Part shown: positions 46,168 to 57,876 of the stretch, one piece after another
Numbering within the stretch: the first letter of the stretch is position 1
Layout: each line of letters starts with the position of its first letter
From: Myxococcus guangdongensis
Lineage (GTDB): Bacteria; Myxococcota; Myxococcia; Myxococcales; Myxococcaceae
DNA length: 64,000 bases
Direction of reading: 5' to 3'
NCBI RefSeq assembly: GCF_024198255.1
Contig: NZ_JAJVKW010000014.1
Coordinates: 124,001 to 188,000 of the forward strand
Program-made: the position numbers and the translations under genes
Notes under the pieces: model-generated
Told to the model about the DNA's origin: nothing
The model's input: only the letters and a program-made list of their open reading frames with translations
Databases searched by the model: none

Positions 46168-46493
46168 GAGCGCTCCCCATCGGAGACGGGCTCCCGCTCC
46201 GGGGAATGGGCCTTCTGCGCCTGCAGCCGCGCCATGCGCCTCGCCAGCGCCACCGCGAGCGCCGTGGCGCTCACCGACACCACGATGCCCGTGAGCACCA
46301 GCGCGTGCGGCACCGGGTCCGGCACGCCCGTGGGGACGCGCCGCGCGAGCGCCACCAGCACGAGCAGGACGCCGGAGCCCGCGATGTTCGCCGCGAGGAT
46401 GCGCTTCACCACGTGCTGATGGGAGAAGAGCCCCACCAGCCCCACGCTGAACATCGCCACGCCCGAAAGCGCATAGACGGCCCACGGGCTCAC
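46164..46493 (-). CDS. mrpC: Mrp antiporter subunit C (NuoK-like)
   Basis: 109 residues, three membrane helices. GTG start at 46493 overlapping the previous TGA (GTGA). The second helix region (VVKRILAANIAGSGVLLVLVAL) and VPHALVLTGIVVSVSATALAVALARR are the MrpC/NuoK signature, with DPVPHALVLTGIVV as the usual conserved line. Too short to be found from an ATG alone; the open frame seems to go much further upstream, but that is a shadow of the neighbouring gene. Confidence 0.88.
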   Translation of the reverse strand: MSPWAVYALSGVAMFSVGLVGLFSHQHVVKRILAANIAGSGVLLVLVALARRVPTGVPDPVPHALVLTGIVVSVSATALAVALARRMARLQAQKAHSPEREPVSDGERS

Positions 46494-47422
46494 GGCTTCT
46501 CCTCCGGCAGCGCCCGGGGCGGCCGCGTCCCGGGGAAGAACATCAACAGCACCATGGCGATGGAGACCGTCAGCGCCGCCTCCACGACGAAGATGAGCGT
46601 GCCCGCGTGCTTCGGGGGGTACTCCAACAGCCGCCCTCCAGAAACCAGCGGCGCCACCGCCACCAGGATGAACATCAACGGCCCGGTGAGCAGCGCCCAG
46701 CGCACCCGCGCGGACGACATGCGCGGCGTGCCCATGCGCGCGGTGAGGATGGCCACCACCCCGCCGCCCGCGAGGATGGCGCCCGCCTGGAAGGCCCCCC
46801 CCGGCCCGTGGTCGCCCACCCAGACGAGGTAGCCCGCCACCAGCAGCAGCGCGGGCGTCATCATCCGGAACAGCTCCCCCGTCAGCGGGTCCTCCATCGC
46901 CTCCTTGTCCGGCCGCTCGCTGCGCGGATTCACCGCGCGCGCGCCCAGCGCGGCCACCAGCAGCACCGCGATCTCCAGCAGCGTGTCGTAGCCCCGGAAG
47001 TTCAACAGCACCGCGGTGACGGGGTGCTCCACGCCGCTGTCCTCCTGGCGCGCGGCGATGAGGGGGCCCAGGCCCTGACTGTCGACGGGCAGCGCGAGCA
47101 CCGCCCAGCCCAGCAGCGCCGTCAGCGCCACCGTGCACAGCAGCGCCCAGGGCCTCCGCCTCGCGCGGGCGCGCACGTCCGAGGAGTCCTCCTCCGTCCA
47201 GCTCAGCGTGTGCATCAACAGCGCGCCCGTCAGGCCCGTGCCCACCGCGGCCTCCACCAGCGCGATGTCCGGCGCGTCCAGCCGCGCCCAGCCCAGCGCG
47301 GAGAACAGGCCGAAGGCCACGAAGAGCACCACCGCCTGGGACAGCGCCTCCGTCCTCAGGACCAGCCAGGCCAGCAGCGGCAGACAGATGGCCAGGGTCG
47401 CGTCGAGCAGCCCGTCCATCAT
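46490..47422 (-). CDS. mrpB: Fused DUF4040 (MrpA C-terminal-like) and MrpB subunit
   Basis: 310 residues. N-terminal ~80 residues are a DUF4040/MbhD-like domain (ALGWARLDAPDIALVEAAVGTGLTGALL), normally the end of MrpA; a middle segment (LNFRGYDTLLEIAVLLVAALGA) is the MbhE-like part; the C-terminal half is MnhB (MMTPALLLVAGYLVWVGDHGPGGAFQAGAILAGGGVVAIL). So one protein carries MrpA's C-terminal domains plus MrpB. ATG at 47422 overlaps the mrpG stop (ATGA). Confidence 0.87.
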   Translation of the reverse strand: MMDGLLDATLAICLPLLAWLVLRTEALSQAVVLFVAFGLFSALGWARLDAPDIALVEAAVGTGLTGALLMHTLSWTEEDSSDVRARARRRPWALLCTVALTALLGWAVLALPVDSQGLGPLIAARQEDSGVEHPVTAVLLNFRGYDTLLEIAVLLVAALGARAVNPRSERPDKEAMEDPLTGELFRMMTPALLLVAGYLVWVGDHGPGGAFQAGAILAGGGVVAILTARMGTPRMSSARVRWALLTGPLMFILVAVAPLVSGGRLLEYPPKHAGTLIFVVEAALTVSIAMVLLMFFPGTRPPRALPEEKP

Positions 47423-47730
47423 GACTCCCGCCGTCCACTCCAGGCCGGCGTGCCCCGCCGCAGCGCCGCGCGGGCGATGAGCTGACACGTGAAGGCGCTG
47501 GCGACGAGGACGAAGAGCCAGACCAGCAGCAGCTTGAGCGCCGTGGCCCAGGAGCCCGACTGGAGCGCCAGGCCCACCACCACCAGCCCCAGCCCCAGGT
47601 TGTCCACCTTGGTGAGCGCGTGCAGCCGGCAGTACACATCCGGGAAGCGCAGCACGCCCACCGTGCCCGCCAGACAGAAGCCCGCGCCCGCGAGCATGAA
47701 CGCCGCGGCGACACCGTCGAGGAGGCTCAT
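47419..47730 (-). CDS. mrpG: Mrp antiporter subunit G
   Basis: 103 residues, three membrane segments. The conserved line GTVGVLRFPDVYCRLHALTKVDNLGLGLVVVGLAL is diagnostic of MrpG/MnhG. Overlaps mrpF stop by 4 bases and the next start by 4. Accessory subunit of the cation/proton antiporter. Confidence 0.92.
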   Translation of the reverse strand: MSLLDGVAAAFMLAGAGFCLAGTVGVLRFPDVYCRLHALTKVDNLGLGLVVVGLALQSGSWATALKLLLVWLFVLVASAFTCQLIARAALRRGTPAWSGRRES

Positions 47731-48023
47731 CCGCGCGGCTCCTCTCCGCGCGCGCGCGCGTCCTCCGAGTCGCGGCCCACCGCGAAGCGCACGAAGGCCA
47801 CCACCGTGACGGGCGCGAGCAACGCGAAGATGAGGGCCACGTCTCGCAAGGGGGCGCCCCCCTCGTTCGCCGCGAGCAGCACCAGCACGCCCACGCCCGT
47901 GGTGCCGAACAGCTGCGCCACGATGAAGCGGTCCGTCAGCGTGGGCCCACGAACGACTCGCACCATCCCGGCCAGGATGTTCAGGAGCAGGAAGAGGGCC
48001 AGGCCCGTGCGCAGCTCATGCAT
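47727..48023 (-). CDS. mrpF: Mrp antiporter subunit F
   Basis: 98 residues. RVVRGPTLTDRFIVAQLFGTTGVGVLVLLA is the MrpF/MnhF signature; three membrane helices and a charged tail (DSEDARARGEEPRG). Its ATG lies inside the end of mrpE (8-base overlap ATGCATGA), so translation is coupled. Confidence 0.92.
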   Translation of the reverse strand: MHELRTGLALFLLLNILAGMVRVVRGPTLTDRFIVAQLFGTTGVGVLVLLAANEGGAPLRDVALIFALLAPVTVVAFVRFAVGRDSEDARARGEEPRG

Positions 48024-48525
48024 GAGCGCCCTCCGGCGGAGGGGGTGAGGGCTCCAGGCCGAACAGGCGGCGCACGCGGCGCTCCAGGTCCTCCAGCTCG
48101 TGGTGGATGACCTCGCCCCGGTCCACGAGCGCGTGCACCACCAGCTCCTCGCCCTCCACGTCCGCGTTCAGCGTGCCGGGCATCAGGCTGAGGGTGATGC
48201 GGAACAGCGTCTGGGGCGCGCCCTGGGGCAGGCGCATCGGGTAGCGGACGAAGACGGGGGAGATGGGCAGGCTGGGCGAGAGCGCGCGCTTCGCCACGTC
48301 GAAGCCACCGTGCACCGAGCCCTTCAGGAAGAAGAGCGCGAAGCCCGCCACGCTCAGCGGCGTCCACGCATGGCGACGCGGCGGGCTCAACACGAAGCTC
48401 ACCGCGGACACGACGCCCACCACCACCAGGCCGAACGTCAGGCTGCTCGGGTCGCCGTCACACAGCGCCCACCACGTCAGGGCCAGGAAGACGACGCGCG
48501 CCACCGCGCTCTTCCAGGCACCCAC
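48016..48525 (-). CDS. mrpE: Mrp antiporter subunit E
   Basis: 169 residues from the GTG at 48525, the family's usual size. Two membrane segments, then YPMRLPQGAPQTLFRITLSLMPGTLNADVEGEELVVHALVD, which matches MrpE (LSxxPGT and VHxL motifs). First gene of the operon E-F-G-AB-C-D-D-D. An ATG at 48660 would add 45 Arg/Asp-rich residues; neither start has a good RBS, so the N-terminus is uncertain. Confidence 0.85.
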   Translation of the reverse strand: MGAWKSAVARVVFLALTWWALCDGDPSSLTFGLVVVGVVSAVSFVLSPPRRHAWTPLSVAGFALFFLKGSVHGGFDVAKRALSPSLPISPVFVRYPMRLPQGAPQTLFRITLSLMPGTLNADVEGEELVVHALVDRGEVIHHELEDLERRVRRLFGLEPSPPPPEGAHA

Positions 48526-48946
48526 GTCCAGCCGAGGCGTCCGACTCCGGCCCTCCTCCGCGCTCGCGCGCGCGTCTCCAGTATCCACGGGGTCCACGCG
48601 TCGGACCCTAGGCCAGCCACCCCGCACACGTCGGACGGAGTCCCCCGTCACGTTGGTCATCGGACGCTTGGCGGACGCAATGGCGCATAACCGACGAAGC
48701 CGAGCCGACTCCAGGAGGAGCGCGCGGGCCCTCTCAATTCCAGACACGCTCGGAGGCCCTTCCGTCCAGGCCCCTCCGTCGACTCGCCCTCTCGGATGAT
48801 GCGCGGCTTCCGTGGGGACACGCCGCGCGCCCCGCGGGCTCCCCCGTCCGGGGGAGTCGAGCACGCCTCGGCTTGGGGTGGGGGGCAACCCGGCACATCG
48901 CTACGGTGGCTCGCGCGGAAGTCACTTCCCCGAAGGAGCCGGCACG
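48526..48946. other. Divergent intergenic region mrpE / hydrolase
   Basis: 421 bp between divergent genes. If mrpE starts at the alternative ATG 48660, part of it is coding. The rest must hold the mrp operon promoter and the hydrolase promoter. I find no clear -35/-10 pair and no perfect palindrome; only GAAGGAG, the hydrolase RBS, at its right end. Confidence 0.5.
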
Positions 48947-49768
48947 ATGAGCATCGTCACGACGAAGGATGGAGCGCGCATCTTCTACAAGGACTGGGGC
49001 ACGGGTCGGCCCGTGGTCTTCAGCCACGGCTGGCCGCTGAACTCGGACAGCTGGGACGAGCAGCTCCAGTTCGTCGCCTCGAACGGCCATCGCGCCATCG
49101 CGCATGACCGCCGGGGCCACGGCCGCTCCACCCAGACGTGGTCCGGTCACGACATGGACACCTACGCCGACGACCTGGCCGCGGTGCTCGACGCGCTCGA
49201 CGTGAAGGACGCGGTGCTGGTGGGCTTCTCCACGGGCGGCGGCGAGGTGGCGCGCTACATCGCGCGGCACGGCACCCAGCGCGTGGCCAAGGCGGTGCTC
49301 GTGGGCGCGGTGCCTCCGCTCATGGCGAAGACGGCCAGCAATCCGGGCGGCCTGCCCATCGAGGTCTTCGACGACATCCGCGCCGGCGTCCTCGCCGACC
49401 GCTCCCAGTTCTTCCAGGACCTCACCACGCCGTTCTTCGGCGCCAACCGCCCCGGCGCCAAGGTCTCCCAGGGCGCGCGCGACGCGTTCTGGCTGGCCGG
49501 CATGCAGTGCGGCCTCAAGCCCGCCTACGACTGCGTCAAGGCGTTCTCCGAGACGGACCAGACCGAGGACTTGAAGAAGTTCGACGTCCCCACGCTCATC
49601 ATCCACGGCGATGACGACCAGATTGTCCCCATCGAGGGCGCGGCGCGCGCGGCGGCCCGGCTGGTGAAGAACTCCACGCTCAAGGTCTATGCCGGCGCTC
49701 CGCACGGCCTGACGGTGACGCACCGCGAGCAGTTCAACGCGGACCTGCTCGCCTTCCTGAAGTCTTGA
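48947..49768 (+). CDS. Alpha/beta hydrolase (non-haem chloroperoxidase/arylesterase type)
   Basis: 273 residues, family-typical length. Nucleophile elbow GFSTGGG (Ser in GxSxG), acid in HGDDDQIVP and His in GAPHGLTVTH make the catalytic triad; the early DWGTGRPVVFSHGWPLNSDSWDEQ is the usual oxyanion-hole region of the arylesterase/perhydrolase group. It may hydrolyse esters or form peracids. Start at 48947 is preceded by AAGGAG. Convergent with the NHL-repeat gene; a 7-bp stem hairpin lies between. Confidence 0.92.
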   Translation: MSIVTTKDGARIFYKDWGTGRPVVFSHGWPLNSDSWDEQLQFVASNGHRAIAHDRRGHGRSTQTWSGHDMDTYADDLAAVLDALDVKDAVLVGFSTGGGEVARYIARHGTQRVAKAVLVGAVPPLMAKTASNPGGLPIEVFDDIRAGVLADRSQFFQDLTTPFFGANRPGAKVSQGARDAFWLAGMQCGLKPAYDCVKAFSETDQTEDLKKFDVPTLIIHGDDDQIVPIEGAARAAARLVKNSTLKVYAGAPHGLTVTHREQFNADLLAFLKS

Positions 49769-49776
49769 GCACGCGC

Positions 49777-49799
49777 GGGCCCGTCGTCAGGGCGGGCCC
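49777..49799. terminator. Hairpin between convergent genes
   Basis: GGGCCCG (49777-49783) and CGGGCCC (49793-49799), 9-base loop, overlapping the last codons of the convergent NHL gene. Candidate bidirectional terminator; short stem. Confidence 0.4.
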
Positions 49800-52504
49800 A
49801 CCTGGATGACCTGGGTGGCGGAGGCGCTCGCCCCCAGGTCGTCCGTCGCGGTGAGCGTGACGGTGTAGCGGCCCACGCGGGTGTAGCGGTGCTCCAGGTG
49901 CGCCGCGTCGGACGTGGCGCCGTCGCCCAGCTCCCACCGGAAGCGCTGAATCCAGCGCCCCGCGCCCGTCGCGGTGCTCGTCGTCGCGTCGAGGAACACG
50001 TTCAAGGGCGCGCTCGTCCCCGAGAAGGGCCCGCCGGTGATGCGCGGCACGGGGCGCGAGCCCCCCGCCACGGCGGGCGCGAGCAGCTTGCGCACCGTGG
50101 ACGCGCCCTGGTCCACCACCAACACGTCCCCGTTCGGCAGGCCCGCGATGCCCGCGGGCAGGCTGAAGGTGGCCTGCTCCGCCGCGCCATCCCGAGCCCC
50201 ATGCGCGCCCGTGCCCGCGTACGTCCTCGCCCGGCCGGAGACGACGGCGCGGATGCGCTCGTTGCCCGTGTCCGTCACCAGCAGCCGGTCCTGGACATGG
50301 GCCGCGCCGAGCATCGGCAGGAACAGCGCCGCGCTGCCCGCGCCGTCCGAGAACCCGCCGGTGACGGCCCCCGCCGCGGTGGAGGTGGTGAAGCCCGCGT
50401 CCATCGCCACGCGGCGGATGAGGCGATTGCCCGTGTCCACCACCCACAGCGCGCCGCCGCCGAAGGCCACGCCCGTGGGCCGGTGGAGCTTCGCCTGGCT
50501 GGCGGGGCCGTTGGTGCTGCCCGAACCGCGCGCGCCAATCAGCGTGCTCACCCGTGCGTCCGGGGAGATGCGCGCGAGCCGGTGGTTGAAGGTGTCCGCC
50601 ACGTACAGGTCCGCCCCGGCGAACGTCACGCTGGAGGGTGTCTGGAAGCGCGCGGCGGTGCCCACGCCGTCCACCTTGCCCTGCCGTCCGTCCTTCGAGC
50701 CCGCGAAGGTGCTCACCGTCCAGCGCTCGTCCCGGGCGATGCGGACGATGCGGTGGTTGCCCGTGTCCGCCACGTAGAGCGTGCCGTCGGTGGCGATGGC
50801 GATGGACTGCGGTGAGCGCAGCGCCGTCGTCGCGCCGGCCCCCTCGCCCACGCCCGGCGTGCCCGTGCCCGCGATGGTGCTGACGGTGCGCGCCGCGTCG
50901 TTGGCGATGCGTCGCACCGCGTGGTTGCCCGTGTCCGCGACGAACACGTTGCCCTGCGCGTCCACCGCCACGCCCACCGGCCGACGAAAGCGCGCCTGCG
51001 TCGCGGGGCCGTTGACGAAGCCCTCCTGGAACGCGGTCCCCGCGAAGGTGGAGACGCCCGCGGACTGCCCGGTGCGGTCCACGGGCTTGGGGTCGTCCGC
51101 GCCGAAGGTGTCGCCCGCCAGCGGGGGCACGAGGCCCGCCTTGCGCATCACGTTGTCGGTGATGCGCTGCACGCGCAGGTCCGCGAAGTGCGGATGCGAC
51201 AGGCCGTGAGACCAGGAGATGCCGCCGCTGGCGAAGACGAACGCGCCGGAGGGCACGGTGTAGAGGGTGGAGGTGTGCCAGTTGGGCTCGCCCTTGTTGC
51301 TGATGGCCGGTGACTCGGCCAGCGCGACGAGCCCCGGCGGAGAGGCGCCGTTGCTCCACGCACGGTCGATTTCGTAGCCCACCACGGAGAGGATGGAGTC
51401 GCCCTGCGCGAGCCCCGTTCCGGCGAAGGGCCAGGCGCCGGGAGTGCGCACCACGTAGGGCTGAGGGATGAGGCCCCACGCGTCGGACATCACGCCCACC
51501 AGGCCGTTCTCCGGCTCACCCAGGCGCGCGTTGCGCCAGCGCACCGTCATGAGGTTCGTGCCCGCCTTCGGGTCCTCCTGGGGCGCCTCGTCCTTGTAAC
51601 AGACCTGCCTGCGCCGCGACGTCCCCGTGGGCCCGGCCTCCAGGCGGATGAGCCAGCAACTCGTGTCGCTGCCGAGGAACGCCAGGTTCACCCCCGACGC
51701 CAGCGCCGCGTCCACCGCCTGCTTGAGCGGACGCGACCAGTACTCGTCATGCCCCACCGAGACGAACAGCTTCTGCCCCATCAACAGCGAGGGGTCCCGG
51801 TCCAGGTCCACGTTGGTGACGTAGTTGAGCTCGTAGCCCTTGGACTCGGCCCACAGCACGAAGTGGTGGGAGGCGTAGAAGTACTCGCCCGCGCCGTTGC
51901 CATCCACGTAGGGACGGTCGAACGAGGCGACCTTCGCGTGGCCTCCGGACAGTCCCAGGGACGTGGCGTAGAGGCTCTCCCCGCCCCAGGCGTTGTAGGC
52001 CTGGAACGTGGTGAACGGAATCAGGACCACGCCCGTGTTCTTCCGCTCGTCGGCCCGCACCACGAAGATGACGTAGGACTGCGGCCCGTCGTCGCGCACG
52101 AGCTTGAGCAGGTACACACCGCTGGGCCATGAGGCCTGCGTCGCCACGGTGAAGCTCACCGGCCACCGGCACTCGATGAGCCCCGTCGTCTTGTCCGCCA
52201 CCGGCGTGGGCTGCGGGCCGAGGGTGACGGGACCTCCGGACGCCATGCGCCGCGAGCCCGCGCCGCCGTAGTGGCCCATGCGGTACAGCTCCCAGCGCAC
52301 CGCGCGCGGGCTGTCGGTCCGCACGTGGATGTCGATGGGCTCGCCCCGCTGCACGCTCGTCGCGCTGGCGTAGCCCTCCAGCTGCGCGCCGGTCGCCGGC
52401 TGGCTGAGTGCCCACTGCGTGCTGCCAGCCAGCCGGGCCTCGCCGCCCGCCGGAGCGGCGGACATCAGCCCCACCCACATCGTCAGGACCATCGACAGCC
52501 CCAT
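49787..52504 (-). CDS. Secreted DMFase-like / NHL-repeat / PKD protein
   Basis: 905 residues. Signal peptide (MGLSMVLTMWVGLMSAAPAGG). Residues about 30-480 resemble the large-subunit C-terminal domain of N,N-dimethylformamidase (VRTDSPRAVRWELYRMGHYGG, SVGHDEYWSRPLKQAVDAALASGVNLAFLGSDTSCW). Then about six NHL beta-propeller repeats, each with a VADTGNHRIRRI-like line, and a final PKD domain (FRWELGDGATSDAAHLEHRYTRVGRYTVTLTATD). This combination of three modules suggests a surface glycan- or peptide-binding enzyme. GGAGGAGC sits just before the ATG at 52504. Confidence 0.82.
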   Translation of the reverse strand: MGLSMVLTMWVGLMSAAPAGGEARLAGSTQWALSQPATGAQLEGYASATSVQRGEPIDIHVRTDSPRAVRWELYRMGHYGGAGSRRMASGGPVTLGPQPTPVADKTTGLIECRWPVSFTVATQASWPSGVYLLKLVRDDGPQSYVIFVVRADERKNTGVVLIPFTTFQAYNAWGGESLYATSLGLSGGHAKVASFDRPYVDGNGAGEYFYASHHFVLWAESKGYELNYVTNVDLDRDPSLLMGQKLFVSVGHDEYWSRPLKQAVDAALASGVNLAFLGSDTSCWLIRLEAGPTGTSRRRQVCYKDEAPQEDPKAGTNLMTVRWRNARLGEPENGLVGVMSDAWGLIPQPYVVRTPGAWPFAGTGLAQGDSILSVVGYEIDRAWSNGASPPGLVALAESPAISNKGEPNWHTSTLYTVPSGAFVFASGGISWSHGLSHPHFADLRVQRITDNVMRKAGLVPPLAGDTFGADDPKPVDRTGQSAGVSTFAGTAFQEGFVNGPATQARFRRPVGVAVDAQGNVFVADTGNHAVRRIANDAARTVSTIAGTGTPGVGEGAGATTALRSPQSIAIATDGTLYVADTGNHRIVRIARDERWTVSTFAGSKDGRQGKVDGVGTAARFQTPSSVTFAGADLYVADTFNHRLARISPDARVSTLIGARGSGSTNGPASQAKLHRPTGVAFGGGALWVVDTGNRLIRRVAMDAGFTTSTAAGAVTGGFSDGAGSAALFLPMLGAAHVQDRLLVTDTGNERIRAVVSGRARTYAGTGAHGARDGAAEQATFSLPAGIAGLPNGDVLVVDQGASTVRKLLAPAVAGGSRPVPRITGGPFSGTSAPLNVFLDATTSTATGAGRWIQRFRWELGDGATSDAAHLEHRYTRVGRYTVTLTATDDLGASASATQVIQVGPP

Positions 52505-52815
52505 GAGCGCTCCTCCCGACGCGCCGTTGTCCCCGCACGGCCCCGTGTCCCTCAACCCTCCGGGCCCGCGAGTGGGCGCCCCCGGACAGACTTCGCGCGC
52601 GATGTGCCCGGGTCGACGTGGCCACTGTCCGCCATGACCCGTCTGCATGCCCCGCGCGCCCCAGGGCCCTCCGGGTCAACCGGCCTTCGGTACACTGCCG
52701 CCTTGTGCGGCAACGTGAGCCCCCCTGCGCGTGACTCGACGTTCCGTCGGGTGGTCGACTTGCGAGCATGCGGGCTCGGTCGTCCCGGGTGTCCCGCATC
52801 GTCTACACTCGCCGC
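52505..52815. other. Divergent intergenic region NHL protein / RsbQ-like
   Basis: 311 bp between divergent genes. It contains the RBS of the NHL gene (GGAGGAG) at its left end. A frame is open through most of it on the plus strand but lacks a start and continues into the shadow of the hydrolase. I see no strong palindrome or promoter pair. Confidence 0.4.
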
Positions 52816-53630
52816 ATGTCCAAGACGGTCTCCACTCGAAACAATGTGCAGGTCATTGGCCGAGGCGACGACGTGCTGGTCTTCGCCCACGGCTTCGGGA
52901 CCAATCACACCGCGTGGCGCCACCAGGTGAGCGCCTTCGAGGACACGCACCGCATCGTCCTGTTCGACCATGTGGGCACCCATGGCACGGACCTGGAGGA
53001 CTACAGCCCGCATCGCTATGCCGGCCTGGAGAGCTACTCGCTGGACCTGCTCGAGGTGCTCGAGTCGGTCAAGGCGCGCAACGTGTTCTACGTGGGCCAC
53101 TCGATGAGCGGCATGATTGGGCTGCTCGCGGGGCTGGTCCGCCCACAGTACTTCCGGGGCATGCTCTTCATCGGCGCCTCGCCTCGCTACCTCAACTCCC
53201 CCGACTTCAAGGGCGGGTTCGAGCGCCAGGACATCGACGCGCTGTACAGGACCATCGAGCAGCACTTCGAGGCCTGGGCCAGCGGCTTCGCGCAGGCCGC
53301 CATGGGCCCCTCCGCCACGCCAGAGATGGTCAAGGACTTCACCTCCTCCCTCCTGTCGCTGCGTCCCGACATCGCCCTGGGCGTGATTCGCCTCATCTTC
53401 GAGTCGGACTACCGCGAGCAGATCACCCGGCTGACGGTCCCCACCTGGGTCGTCCAGCCGCGCAACGACTTCGCCGTCCCCATCGCGGTGGGCGAGTACC
53501 TGGCCAGGAGCCTGCCGAGCGGCAACATCCGCTACGTGCCCAACGAGGGGCACCTGCCGCACTTGAGCGCGCCCGACGAGGTCAACCAGCTCATCGCGGA
53601 AGCCCTCGCGACAAGCGCCCTCGCGGCGGC

Positions 53631-53634
<4 letters not shown>
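52816..53634 (+). CDS. RsbQ-type alpha/beta hydrolase (signalling)
   Basis: 272 residues. Close to Bacillus subtilis RsbQ along its whole length: MSKTVSTRNNVQVIGRGDD, FAHGFGTNHTAW, ILFDHVGTHGTDL-like line and nucleophile VGHSMSGM (Ser96), with acid Asp218 and His246 (NEGHLPHLS), nearly the same numbers as RsbQ. RsbQ binds or hydrolyses a small hydrophobic ligand and activates the PAS-domain phosphatase RsbP; plant relatives are the karrikin and strigolactone receptors. The stop overlaps the GTG of the hybrid kinase (GTGA), so they are translationally coupled and probably interact. A role in ligand-dependent signalling is inferred. Confidence 0.88.
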
Positions 53635-56141
<2,507 letters not shown>

Positions 56142-56148
56142 CGCGGCG

Positions 56149-57876
56149 TCAGCGCGGCGCTTCGTCAGGCGGGGCCAGGTCGTCCAGCCGCGCGTCCGGC
56201 GTCTCCACGATGCGCCCCAGCAGGTGACGGAACGTCCGGGACAGCCGCTCCACCTCGGCGGGCTGGAACACGGCGCAGGCGTACTCGAAGGCGCCGCGCA
56301 GCCCCGCCAGGTCCTCGCGCAGCAGCAGCGTCAGCGCGTGGCGGGCGAGCCCCGGCACGGACGCGTCCGGCGTGTCCGACAGCAGCGTGCAGTACAGGCC
56401 GGGGATGGACAGGTCGACGCCCGTCGCGCTCTCGAACACGCACGCGGCCTGCAGCCCGTGAGGGAGGCTCGCGGCCACCTCGTCGAAGGGGAGCTCCTGG
56501 TGCCCCAGGTCCTCCGTGGTGCGCAGGCGGTGGCGCCGGAGCAGCTCGCGGAAGGAGGGGTTGCCCGTCAAGTCGCAGCGCAGCGCCACGGTGTTGGAGA
56601 GCAGGCCCACCACGTCCCGCAGCTCGCGGCGTCCCCGGTTGGCCACCACCGTCCCCACGAGCACGTCCTCCTGGCCGGACACCTGACGCAAGAGCGCGGC
56701 GAACACCGCGGACAGGGCGGTGAACAGCGTGGCGCCCTCCGTGCTCGCCAGCGACTTCCAGGCGGCCGTCAGCGCCACGGGCACCTCGAAGCGCACCAGC
56801 CCGCCCTGCCCTCGCGCGTCCTCCTCGCGCGCCCCTCGCGACGTCAGCGACAGTGCCGGGGCGCCCTCCAGTCGCGCGCGCCAGTACTCACGTTGCTGGT
56901 GGGCCGCTTCACTCGTCGACCAGCGGTGCTGCCAGCGCGCCACGTCCACGGGCTGACGCTCGGGAGGCGCCAGCGGCGAGGGCACCCCCGCCTGGAAGAC
57001 GCGGTACAGCGAGGCCAGCTCCCGGCTGAAGACGCCGAGCGACGGGCCATCCGTGATGAGCTGATGCTGCGTCACCAGCAGGACATGGGTCTGCTCGGCC
57101 AGGACGAGCAGCGCGGCGCGAATCAGTGGCCCGGACGCCACGTCGAAGGGCGCGCGCGCCTGGGCGTCGTTCATCGCGCGGAACGAGGAGGAGCCCAGCG
57201 CCTCTTCCGGCGCGGCCCCGCCTCCACCCCGCAGGTCGATGACCGGCAGCTCCAGCCGCGACACCGGCGAGACGACTTGGGTCAGCGCGCCGTCGCCCTC
57301 GTGGAATGTCGTCCGGAGGGACTCGTGCCGACGCACCAGCTCCTGGAGGCCGAGCTTCAGCGAGTCGACATCCAGCGGGCCGTCGAACCGCAGCCCGAAG
57401 TGGACGTGGAAGCGCGGGCTGTCGGGCACAGGACGCATCAGCCGCCACAGCCGCCGCTGCCCCGAGGACGCCAGCGCGGTGTCCGACGCCAGGGCTCCCG
57501 CCAGCTCATTCGCCTCGCTCACCGGCGACAGGTTGAACAGCGTGTCGGGTGAAGCCAGCGCGCGCGCCAGCGACTCGATGGTGCGCTGCTCCCAGAGGAA
57601 CGACAGGGTGAGGGGCAGCCCCAGCCATTGCTCCAAGTCGTGGGTGAGCCGCATCGCGCCCATCGAGTCGAGGCCCTGCTCCACCAGGGGGCGCCGGGTG
57701 TCGATGGAGGCGGTGGGCATCTGCCAATGCAAGGCGAGCCACTCCACCACCCAACCCTCGATGGTCACATTGTGAGCAGGCAGCCGTGACTCGGACAGCC
57801 CCGGCCGGGACGGGCGCTCCCAGGACACCTCTCGGTCATCGACTCGGAGCTTCACCACGTCCTTCTCGTCGCGCAC
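56149..57876 (-). CDS. Carrier protein-condensation domain protein, catalytic His missing
   Basis: 575 residues. A phosphopantetheine carrier domain (about 38-110) with GLDSMG (Ser71 for the pantetheine arm) is followed by an NRPS condensation-type domain (about 130-560): SGQRRLWRLM, HESLRTTFHEGDG, VTQHQLITDGPSLGVF, NRGRRELRDVVGLLSNTVALR. In the condensation motif HHxxxDG the second, catalytic His is Gln272 (HQLITDG). There is no adenylation or thioesterase domain, and no other NRPS/PKS gene near. It might bind acyl carriers without catalysis. GTG start at 57876, weakly supported. Confidence 0.85.
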   Translation of the reverse strand: MRDEKDVVKLRVDDREVSWERPSRPGLSESRLPAHNVTIEGWVVEWLALHWQMPTASIDTRRPLVEQGLDSMGAMRLTHDLEQWLGLPLTLSFLWEQRTIESLARALASPDTLFNLSPVSEANELAGALASDTALASSGQRRLWRLMRPVPDSPRFHVHFGLRFDGPLDVDSLKLGLQELVRRHESLRTTFHEGDGALTQVVSPVSRLELPVIDLRGGGGAAPEEALGSSSFRAMNDAQARAPFDVASGPLIRAALLVLAEQTHVLLVTQHQLITDGPSLGVFSRELASLYRVFQAGVPSPLAPPERQPVDVARWQHRWSTSEAAHQQREYWRARLEGAPALSLTSRGAREEDARGQGGLVRFEVPVALTAAWKSLASTEGATLFTALSAVFAALLRQVSGQEDVLVGTVVANRGRRELRDVVGLLSNTVALRCDLTGNPSFRELLRRHRLRTTEDLGHQELPFDEVAASLPHGLQAACVFESATGVDLSIPGLYCTLLSDTPDASVPGLARHALTLLLREDLAGLRGAFEYACAVFQPAEVERLSRTFRHLLGRIVETPDARLDDLAPPDEAPR

